From Lysobacterales bacterium (lineage in GTDB: Bacteria > Pseudomonadota > Gammaproteobacteria > Xanthomonadales > Rhodanobacteraceae), in NCBI GenBank assembly GCA_013298265.1, contig JAAFHE010000065.1, positions 1-10,760 on the forward strand: DNA of 10,760 nt, read 5' to 3'. Within the stretch, counting starts at the first letter, position 1; every line of letters starts with the position of its first letter. The notes beneath the pieces were generated by a model. The model worked only from the letters and a program-made list of their open reading frames with translations. It was not told the origin of the DNA and searched no databases. Position numbers and translations under genes: made by a program. Below, in pieces: positions 1 through 6,669 of this stretch.

Positions 1-1
1 G

Positions 2-382
2 ACCGGCCACAGCGAAGTCGTGCTCGTGGTCTACGATCCGACGGTGATTGCGTTCGAATCGCTGCTGAAAGTGTTCTGGGAAAACCACGAACCGACGCAG
101 GGCATGCGCCAGGGCAACGACCGCGGCACGCAGTATCGCTCGGCGATCTATGTCGCGGACGACGACCAGCTCGCCGTTGCGCTGGGTTCCCGCGACAGGT
201 TCCAGCAGGCGCTTTCCGCCGCCGGCCACGCGGGCACGATCACTACCGAAATCGCGCGCGACCGGCCGTTCTACTACGCCGAGGACTACCACCAGCAATA
301 CCTGGCCAAGAACCCGAACGGCTATTGCGGCCTCGGCGGCACCGGAGTCAGTTGTCCCATAGGCCCCGCCGCCGGCGCCTGA
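2..382 (+). CDS. msrA: Peptide-methionine (S)-S-oxide reductase MsrA, C-terminal part (5' end outside window)
   Basis: MsrA reduces methionine-S-sulfoxide in proteins and free methionine back to methionine, using thioredoxin, and so repairs oxidative damage. The frame is open from the window edge, giving 126 visible residues. The readable part begins [13 protein letters not shown] and continues through the family blocks [25 protein letters not shown] and [20 protein letters not shown]. The N-terminal GCFWC catalytic block is missing only because the window starts inside the gene. Two cysteines remain, encoded at 326-328 (in GYCGLGGTG) and 353-355 (in VSCPIG). By position they match the resolving and recycling cysteines that pass electrons to thioredoxin. 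The gene ends with TGA, and 238 bp separate it from the next gene on the same strand, so it is probably a separate unit. The family identification is very secure; the true start cannot be seen. Confidence 0.96.
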   Translation, partial: TGHSEVVLVVYDPTVIAFESLLKVFWENHEPTQGMRQGNDRGTQYRSAIYVADDDQLAVALGSRDRFQQALSAAGHAGTITTEIARDRPFYYAEDYHQQYLAKNPNGYCGLGGTGVSCPIGPAAGA

Positions 383-457
383 GCCGGCGATTCTCCCGTC
401 CCCTGCCCTGATTCAGACACAACTCCCGGTCTAAATACACGCCACTCGGTATGGCGA

Positions 458-557
458 CCGCTTGCCTGCGAACGGCGAAGCGGGAACCATTGCGGAGCAC
501 GGGGGGCAGGCAAGGCCATCTCCCGTCAGGTCGAGAAGAGGCGCTAGCCGCTTCTCG
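458..557 (+). promoter_or_regulatory. Candidate structured leader: hairpins with two mutually exclusive pairings
   Basis: Three pairings can be read directly. Hairpin A is CCGCTTGCC (458-466) with GGC (474-476) and AAGCGG (478-483), with one bulged G at 477. Pairing B is CTTGCCTGC (461-469) with GCAGGCAAG (506-514), nine perfect pairs around 36 nt; it uses the same left-arm bases as A, so A and B cannot coexist. Hairpin C is CGAGAAG (532-538) with CTTCTCG (551-557), extended past one A/G mismatch by GGC/GCC around the tetraloop GCTA. No named riboswitch class was recognised. Whether this region is transcribed is unknown. In GC-rich DNA some such pairings arise by chance, so regulatory function is inference only. 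Confidence 0.25.
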
Positions 558-583
558 GCCGTGTGCTTGGGGTGTTGTATTGC

Positions 584-602
584 GCGGCGAACGTCTCGCC
601 GC
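584..602 (+). repeat. Perfect 7-bp inverted repeat just upstream of the A2M ribosome binding site
   Basis: GCGGCGA (584-590) and TCGCCGC (596-602) are exact reverse complements separated by ACGTC. The hairpin ends 8 nt before the putative Shine-Dalgarno sequence GGGGAA (611-616). It could shape access to the ribosome binding site, or be an operator for an unknown repressor. It lacks the T-run of an intrinsic terminator. Confidence 0.45.
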
Positions 603-610
603 CCACGACT

Positions 611-616
611 GGGGAA
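611..616 (+). promoter_or_regulatory. Ribosome binding site that sets the A2M start
   Basis: GGGGAA lies 4 nt before the ATG at 621. It supports this ATG over the longer reading from TTG at 462. The protein from 621 begins MDLLRALARLPLLL, a plausible membrane-directed N-terminus. Confidence 0.5.
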
Positions 617-620
617 CTAC

Positions 621-3600
621 ATGGATCTGCTTCGCGCCTTGGCGCGCCTGCCGCTGCTGCTCATCACCTGGCAATGGCGGCTGTTGGCATTCGTGATGCG
701 CATGCTCGGCATCGTGCTGGCCATCGTGGTCGGCCGCGTGTCCTGGCAGGCGCCGGGCTGGATGCTGGCCGGCGAACGCGCCGGTCTGGCCGGCTGGGGT
801 GTGGTGCGGCGCAATCCGGGGCGCGTCGCGCTGGTGCTGGGCGCGATCGCGGTCCTCGCCGGCGGCGGCTGGCTCGCCTACACCCTGGAAAAGGAGCGGC
901 CCAAGCCGCCGCAGCCGGTCGCCGTGACGCTGCAGGTGAGCGCGCCGGCCCTGACCGACTATGAGGCCGAGCCGGTCACCGTACACACGCTCGATCTGAA
1001 TTTCTCTCAGTCGGTCGCGCCGCTCGCGCTGGTCGGCAAGGAGGCTGGCAGCGGTGTGAGCCTGAAGCCGGCACTGGCCGGTAGCTGGACCTGGGTCAAC
1101 GACCGCCTGCTGCGTTTCACGCCATCCGGTGACTGGCCGGTCGGCGAGAGCTTCACCGGCCGCTTCGACAAGGCGGTGCTGTTTGCGCCGCAGGTTCGCG
1201 TCGCCGACGACGGCTTCGAATTCGCGACCGCGAGCTTTACCGTGACGGCCGCCGGCAGCGAGTACTACCAGGATCCGCAGGACGCAGGGCTCAAGAAGGG
1301 CATCGCCAATCTGCGCTTCAGCCATCCGGTTGACGTGGCCGAGTTCGAGAAGCACATCGAGGTGTATCTGCTCGGGCCGAAGAACACCAAGGCACTGCAG
1401 AAATTCGTCGTCAACTACGACAAGACCAAGCTCAATGCGTGGGTGCATACGGCACCGCTGGCCGCCCTGCCGAAAGATTCGACGACACTGGAATACCGGA
1501 TCGGCAAAGGCGTGACCGCGGCCGCGGGCGGCAAGCCCAGCGACAGCGAGGTATCGACCAATGTCGGCGTGCCCGGCCTCTACAGCCTCGGCATCAGCGG
1601 TGTGGAACCCACCCTGGTCGACAACAGCCAGTTCGAGCCCGAGCAGGTGCTGCTCGTGAACTTCTCCCACGCAGTGGGCGAAAAGCCCGCGAGCGGCGCG
1701 ATCAAGGCCTGGCTGCTGCCGCTCGCCAATCCGTACGCGCCGGAAGGCCAGCGCGAGCAGGTCTGGAGCTGGAGCGACGGCGCGATCGACGAGCGCGTGC
1801 TCAAGAGCGCCGAGCCGCTGGCGCTGGAACCGATCGCGGCGGAACTGGATTTCTCCGAGCAGCAGAGCTTCAAGTTCCGCGCCGATCCGGGCCGCTACAT
1901 CTATGTGCGCGTCGGCAAGGGGCTCAGTGCGTTCGGCGGCTACCTGCTGGCCGACAACGTCAACAACGTCGTGCAGGTGCCGGAGTATCCGCGCATCCTG
2001 CGCTTCATGGCCGAAGGTTCGTTGCTGTCGCTGTCGGGCGAGAAGCGCGTCGCCGTGGTGTCGCGCAATGTGCCTGGCATGAAGCTTGAGATCGCACGCG
2101 TGCTGCCCGACCAGCTGCAGCACCTGGTCAGCTTCAACAACGGCACCTTCGCCCAGCCGGATCTCGGTGCGCTGTCGCGCGACAAGATCACCGAACGCTT
2201 CGAGCAGAAACTCGCGTTCGCGTCGGACGATCCGACCAAGGCGCATTATGAAGGTGTGGATCTTTCCCAGTATCTCGCCAGCGGCCGCCGCGGCGTGTTC
2301 CTGCTGCGCCTCAACGACTACGATCCGGCGACCGAGCCCGCGGCCAAGCCGACAGGCGAGAAGACCGATGACGGCGTGAGCGCACCGGAGCCCGGCGAGT
2401 CCTACGAGGGCGAAGGTGAGGGCGACTACGAGGGCGAGGGCGAGTACGGCGGCGGCTACGACGGCGACGGCGGCGAGTATTCCGAGATCAGCGACGCGCG
2501 TTTCATCGTCGTAACGGACCTGGGCCTCATCGTCAAGAAATCGCTCGACGCGAGCCTCGATGTCTACGTGCAGTCGATCGCGAGCGGCGCACCGGTCGAA
2601 GGCGCGAGCGTGGAAGTCCTCGGCGAGAACGGCCAGACCCTGCTGCGTGCGACCAGCGACGCGAGCGGCCACGCGCATCTGGATTCGGTCGATGCGTTCA
2701 CGCGCGAGAAGACGCCGGCACTGTTCCTGGTGAAGAAAGGCGAGGATCTGTCGTTCCTGCCGATTGCCAAGCACGACCGGCGCCTGGACTTCTCGCGCTT
2801 CGACGTCGGCGGCATCAAGAACGCGCGCAGCGCCGGCCAGCTCACGGCCTACCTGTATTCCGACCGCGGCCTGTACCGGCCCGGCGATACCTTCCACATC
2901 GGCATGATCGTGCGCGCCGCGGACTGGTCGCGCGACCTGTCCGGCGTGCCGCTGCAGGCGGAGATCCTCGATGCGCGCGGCCTGAGCGTCGACAAGCGCA
3001 TGCTGCGCACGGGTGCCGTCGGCTTCGACGAACTCGCGTTCACGACGCAGGAAACCTCGCCGACCGGAAGCTGGACCGTGAACCTGTCGCTGATCGACAA
3101 GGACAACAACCCGCAGCTGATCGGCTCTACCACGGTGCAGATCAAGGAATTCCTGCCCGATCGGATGAAGGCGACCGCGCATCTGTCGCAGGAAGTGGTC
3201 GAGGGCTGGATCAAGCCCGACAACTTGAGTGCACGCGTCAGCCTGCAGAACCTGTTCGGCACGCCGGCGCAGGATCGCCGCGTCGAGGCGACGCTGACGC
3301 TGTCACCGGTACTGCCGCTGTTCCGTAGCTGGCCTGAGCACGCGTTCTTCGATCCGCAGCGCGCCAAGGAAGGCTATAGCGAACCGCTCGGCGAGCAGAC
3401 CACGAACGCCGAAGGCATTGCCGAATTCCCGCTGGACCTGTCCAAGTACGGCACGGCCAGTTATCGCCTGCATTTCCTCGCCAAAGGCTACGAGGCCGAG
3501 GGCGGCCGCGGCGTCGCGGCCGAGACGGCCAGTCTCGTGTCGTCGCTGGACTATCTCGTCGGCGTCAAGGTCAACGACAACCTCGACTATGTCGCGCGCG

Positions 3601-6600
3601 GCGCGGAACGCCAGGTCAATCTCATCGCGATCGACAACACCGCCAAGCGCATCGCGGTGGACGGCCTCAAGGCCGTGCTCGTGGAGCGCCGCTATGTCTC
3701 GGTGCTGACCAAGCAGGATTCGGGCGCGTACAAGTACCAGTCGCGGCTCAAGGAAGTCGCGGTGAAGGAAGAGCCGCTGAAGCTCGGCGCGAATGGCCTC
3801 GACTTCCGCCTCGCCACGGACAATCCCGGCGACTACGCGCTGCTCGTCAAGAACGCGCGCGGCGATACCTTGAACCAGGTCAGCTATTCGGTGGCCGGCG
3901 AAGCCAACGTCGCCCGCTCGCTGGAACGCAATGCGGAGCTGCAGCTCGCCCTGTCGAAGAAGGACTACGCGCCCGGCGAAGACGTGGAGATCGCGGTGCG
4001 CGCGCCGTATGCCGGCGCGGGCCTGATCACGATCGAGCGCGACAAGGTGTATGCGCACCAGTGGTTCACGTCGGCGACGACGGCCTCGGTGCAGAAGATC
4101 CGCGTGCCGGCGGACTTCGAAGGCAACGGCTACATCAACGTGCAGTACGTGCGCGATCCGTCCTCGGCGGAGATCTTCATGAGCCCGCTGAGCTACGGCA
4201 TCGCGCCGTTCTCGGTCAATCGCGATGCGCGCCGCAGCACGCTCAGCGTGGCTACGCCCGCGCTGATCAAGCCGGGTGAGGTGCTGACGATGAAGATCGC
4301 GACCGGCGTCCGCACGCGCGTCACACTGTTCGCCGTCGACGAAGGCATTCTGCAAGTCGCGCGCTACAAGCTTGGCGATCCGCTCGATCATTTCTTCCAG
4401 AAGCGCATGCTGGAAGTGTCGACAAGTCAAATTCTCGACCTGATCCTGCCGGAGTTCGCGCGCCTGACCGGCATGGCCGCGCCGGGCGGTGACGCCGACA
4501 GTCTGCTCGGCAAGAACCTCAATCCGTTCAAGAAAAAGCGCAAGCCGCCAGTGGCATGGTGGTCCGGCATCGTCGACGTCGACGGCGAACGCGAATTCCG
4601 CTGGACCGTGCCCGACGATTTCAACGGCAAGCTGCGCGTGATGGCGGTTGCGGTGTCGGCCGATCGTATCGGCCGCTTCGAAGGCTCGACCACGGTGCGT
4701 GGCGACTTCGTGCTGTCGCCGAACGTCCCCGCGATGGTCGCGCCCGGCGACGAGTTCGATGTCAGCGTTGGTGTCGCGAACAATCTGACCGGTTTGAACG
4801 GCAAGACGTCGGTCATCGCGGTGAAGCTCGAGCCGAGTGCGCAGATCGAAGCCGTCGGCGCCGCTGCGCAGGAACTCACCCTCGGCGAGATGCGCGAAGG
4901 CGTGGCCGTGTTCCGTCTGCGCGCGAAGGGCGAGCCCGGTGCGTCGACGCTGACCTTCAGCGCGAGCAGCGGCGGCAAATCCGCGCGCCAGGCGGTGGAT
5001 CTGTCGGTGCGGCCGGCGGTGCCGTTCCGCACCGAGGTCGCGATCGGCAACCTCGCTCGCGGCGACAAGAAAATCGAGCCGCTGCGCGACATGTTCGACG
5101 CGCATGCCAAGCGCGAGGCGAATGCCTCGTACGTGCCGCTGGTGCTCGCCCGTGGCTTGTCGGCGTATCTCTCCAGCTTCCCGCATCGCTGCACCGAGCA
5201 GCTGCTGAGCGCGGCCGTACCGGCACTGGTGTTCGACACCAATCCGGAGTTCGGCAAGCTCGTGCGCGATCCCGGCGACAAGCGCACGACGAAGCAGGCC
5301 TTCGCCGAGCTGCTCGCGGTGCTGCGTTCACGCCAGAACGATGCCGGTGGCTACGGCCTGTGGACCGCGACGCCGGAATCGCAGCGCTACGTGTCGGTGT
5401 ATGCGACGCAATATCTGCTCGAGGCCAAGGAGCGTGGCTGGGACGTGCCGAGGGACATGCTCGACAAGTCCAACGCGTATCTCAACCAGCTCGCCGCCGA
5501 CGAAAGCGACGGTTCGCTGCCGGGCCTGCGCGAGCGCGCCTTTGCGATCTACCTGCTGACGCGCCAGGGTACGGTCACGACGAATGCGTTGGCGTCCGTA
5601 CGCCAGCGCCTGCAGGATCGTCATGCGGATACCTGGATGCAGGATCCCGCGGCCGCGTATATCGCCTCAAGCCTGCAGCTCATGAAGCAGCAGGGCGAGG
5701 CGCTCAAGCTCATCGTCGGGCCGGAGAAGGTGCTCACGCGCACGGCCATCGAAAGCGGCTGGCGCTACGACCGCTACTTCGATCCGCTCGTGCGCGATTC
5801 GGCCACGCTGTATCTGCTCGCCAAGCACTTCCCCGAACGCGCCAAGGCACTGCCGGCGGCAGCGCTGGAGAACGTCGTACGGCCGCTGTCGCGCGGCCAG
5901 TTCAACACCTTGTCCTCGGCCACGACGATTCTTGCGCTGGACGCCTACGCCAAGCAGATCGGCGAGATGACCGAAGACAGGCTGCATGTGTTCGAACTGG
6001 CCAAGGACGGCGTGGCCAAGTCCATCGCCAAGGCGGACGGGCTTGTGATCAGTGCGAACTTCAGCGCCAGCGCGGCCGGCGTGCGCGTCACCAACGAAGC
6101 CGATCTGAACGCCTGGTACAGCGTTTCGCAGGGCGGTTTCGACCGCGGCGCGCCGGCGCAGGAAATCAAGAATGGCCTCGAAATCGTGCGCGAATTCACC
6201 GACGCCAACGGCAAGACCATTGCTGAAGTCGAACTCGGCCAGGAAATCCTCGTCACGCTGAAGATCCGCTCCACGCGTGCCGACGGCGTCGGCGACACGG
6301 CCATCATCGACCTGCTGCCCGGCGGCTTCGAAGTGGTGCAGGAAATCCCGGCCGCGCCGGCCCCCGAATCGGAAGACGGCAGTGCACCCGCGCCCGCCGA
6401 GACGACCTGGCGCAGCACGGTAGGCCTGCCGAATTCGACCTGGATGCCGGACTACGCCGACGTGCGCGACGATCGCGTCGTGATCTATGGCACGGCCACG
6501 CCCGACGTGCGCGAGTTCATCTATCGCATCAAGGCAACCAACGTCGGCCAGTTCGTCGTGCCGCCGGCCTATGGCGAATCGATGTACGAACGCTCGGTGC

Positions 6601-6647
6601 AGGCGCAGTCGCTCGGCGGCAGGATCACGGTGGTCAAGCCGAAGTGA
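621..6647 (+). CDS. Membrane-anchored bacterial alpha-2-macroglobulin with CTEQ thioester, 2008 aa (YfhM/ECAM-like)
   Basis: Bacterial alpha-2-macroglobulins are periplasmic protease traps: cleavage of a bait region exposes an internal Cys-Gln thioester that captures the attacking protease. The N-terminus has no lipobox. It has hydrophobic stretches at about 10-38 (interrupted by R20 and R27) and 69-89, the second preceded by RRNPGR, which predicts an inner-membrane anchor with the rest in the periplasm. A Pro-rich linker follows. The MG2-type signature DRGLYRPGD is at 748-756. The bait-region domain spans roughly 1100-1245 and ends at VDEGIL (1239-1244). The A2M domain begins near VAWWSG (1311). 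The thioester is C1524-T-E-Q1527. The C-terminal MG/receptor-binding-like domain, about 1878-2008, contains LLPGGFE and RDDRVV. At 2008 aa it is longer than E. coli YfhM (about 1650). A Gly/Glu/Tyr-rich insert lies at 593-620. pbpC follows after 22 bp, the usual partner. Family assignment is secure; protease-trapping activity is inferred from the intact thioester. Confidence 0.95.
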   Translation: MDLLRALARLPLLLITWQWRLLAFVMRMLGIVLAIVVGRVSWQAPGWMLAGERAGLAGWGVVRRNPGRVALVLGAIAVLAGGGWLAYTLEKERPKPPQPVAVTLQVSAPALTDYEAEPVTVHTLDLNFSQSVAPLALVGKEAGSGVSLKPALAGSWTWVNDRLLRFTPSGDWPVGESFTGRFDKAVLFAPQVRVADDGFEFATASFTVTAAGSEYYQDPQDAGLKKGIANLRFSHPVDVAEFEKHIEVYLLGPKNTKALQKFVVNYDKTKLNAWVHTAPLAALPKDSTTLEYRIGKGVTAAAGGKPSDSEVSTNVGVPGLYSLGISGVEPTLVDNSQFEPEQVLLVNFSHAVGEKPASGAIKAWLLPLANPYAPEGQREQVWSWSDGAIDERVLKSAEPLALEPIAAELDFSEQQSFKFRADPGRYIYVRVGKGLSAFGGYLLADNVNNVVQVPEYPRILRFMAEGSLLSLSGEKRVAVVSRNVPGMKLEIARVLPDQLQHLVSFNNGTFAQPDLGALSRDKITERFEQKLAFASDDPTKAHYEGVDLSQYLASGRRGVFLLRLNDYDPATEPAAKPTGEKTDDGVSAPEPGESYEGEGEGDYEGEGEYGGGYDGDGGEYSEISDARFIVVTDLGLIVKKSLDASLDVYVQSIASGAPVEGASVEVLGENGQTLLRATSDASGHAHLDSVDAFTREKTPALFLVKKGEDLSFLPIAKHDRRLDFSRFDVGGIKNARSAGQLTAYLYSDRGLYRPGDTFHIGMIVRAADWSRDLSGVPLQAEILDARGLSVDKRMLRTGAVGFDELAFTTQETSPTGSWTVNLSLIDKDNNPQLIGSTTVQIKEFLPDRMKATAHLSQEVVEGWIKPDNLSARVSLQNLFGTPAQDRRVEATLTLSPVLPLFRSWPEHAFFDPQRAKEGYSEPLGEQTTNAEGIAEFPLDLSKYGTASYRLHFLAKGYEAEGGRGVAAETASLVSSLDYLVGVKVNDNLDYVARGAERQVNLIAIDNTAKRIAVDGLKAVLVERRYVSVLTKQDSGAYKYQSRLKEVAVKEEPLKLGANGLDFRLATDNPGDYALLVKNARGDTLNQVSYSVAGEANVARSLERNAELQLALSKKDYAPGEDVEIAVRAPYAGAGLITIERDKVYAHQWFTSATTASVQKIRVPADFEGNGYINVQYVRDPSSAEIFMSPLSYGIAPFSVNRDARRSTLSVATPALIKPGEVLTMKIATGVRTRVTLFAVDEGILQVARYKLGDPLDHFFQKRMLEVSTSQILDLILPEFARLTGMAAPGGDADSLLGKNLNPFKKKRKPPVAWWSGIVDVDGEREFRWTVPDDFNGKLRVMAVAVSADRIGRFEGSTTVRGDFVLSPNVPAMVAPGDEFDVSVGVANNLTGLNGKTSVIAVKLEPSAQIEAVGAAAQELTLGEMREGVAVFRLRAKGEPGASTLTFSASSGGKSARQAVDLSVRPAVPFRTEVAIGNLARGDKKIEPLRDMFDAHAKREANASYVPLVLARGLSAYLSSFPHRCTEQLLSAAVPALVFDTNPEFGKLVRDPGDKRTTKQAFAELLAVLRSRQNDAGGYGLWTATPESQRYVSVYATQYLLEAKERGWDVPRDMLDKSNAYLNQLAADESDGSLPGLRERAFAIYLLTRQGTVTTNALASVRQRLQDRHADTWMQDPAAAYIASSLQLMKQQGEALKLIVGPEKVLTRTAIESGWRYDRYFDPLVRDSATLYLLAKHFPERAKALPAAALENVVRPLSRGQFNTLSSATTILALDAYAKQIGEMTEDRLHVFELAKDGVAKSIAKADGLVISANFSASAAGVRVTNEADLNAWYSVSQGGFDRGAPAQEIKNGLEIVREFTDANGKTIAEVELGQEILVTLKIRSTRADGVGDTAIIDLLPGGFEVVQEIPAAPAPESEDGSAPAPAETTWRSTVGLPNSTWMPDYADVRDDRVVIYGTATPDVREFIYRIKATNVGQFVVPPAYGESMYERSVQAQSLGGRITVVKPK
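2397..2480 (+). repeat. Low-complexity Glu/Gly/Tyr repeat inside the A2M gene
   Basis: Residues 593-620 are almost only Glu, Gly, Asp and Tyr, built from degenerate YEGEGE-like units. Tyrosines at 595, 603, 609, 613 and 620 give irregular spacings of 8, 6, 4 and 7. At DNA level the segments starting at 2403 and 2427 share TACGAGGGCGA. The run sits between a Pro/Lys linker and the conserved DARFIVVTDLGL strand, so it is probably a flexible, strongly acidic surface loop between macroglobulin domains. Similar acidic loops may exist in relatives; I cannot compare them here. Confidence 0.75.
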
Positions 6648-6669
6648 TGCTGTAGCGGCGGGACATGCC

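Larger units (their letters stand above)
383..620 (+). other. Intergenic region between msrA and the A2M gene, with several inverted repeats
   Basis: This 238-bp gap must hold the end of the msrA transcript and the promoter and leader of the A2M-pbpC operon. I found no hairpin followed by a T-run that would act as an intrinsic terminator for msrA, and no convincing -35/-10 pair. The A2M frame stays open upstream of its ATG back to a TTG at 462. The added 53 residues look like non-coding sequence: they have no ribosome binding site and no family similarity that I recognise. The region contains the inverted repeats listed separately at 458-483, 461-514, 532-557 and 584-602. Confidence 0.6.

Noticed and set aside
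462..620. N-terminal extension of the A2M gene from TTG at 462
   Set aside because: There is no ribosome binding site and no membrane or family features, and ATG at 621 has a Shine-Dalgarno sequence and begins a proper hydrophobic N-terminus.
1516..1527. 12-bp palindrome CCGCGGCCGCGG in the A2M coding region
   Set aside because: Short GC-only palindromes are common by chance in Ala/Gly-rich codons of a GC-rich genome, and no context gives it a role.
348..3182. Very long open frame (944 codons) antisense to the A2M gene
   Set aside because: Long antisense frames are expected opposite a GC-rich gene with strong codon bias. The translation is Arg/Ala/His/Gln-rich with no family similarity, while the plus strand encodes a clear A2M.
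3303..5186. 627-codon antisense frame opposite the A2M gene
   Set aside because: Same composition artefact: it lies entirely inside the A2M coding region and has shadow-like Arg/His/Asp-rich content.
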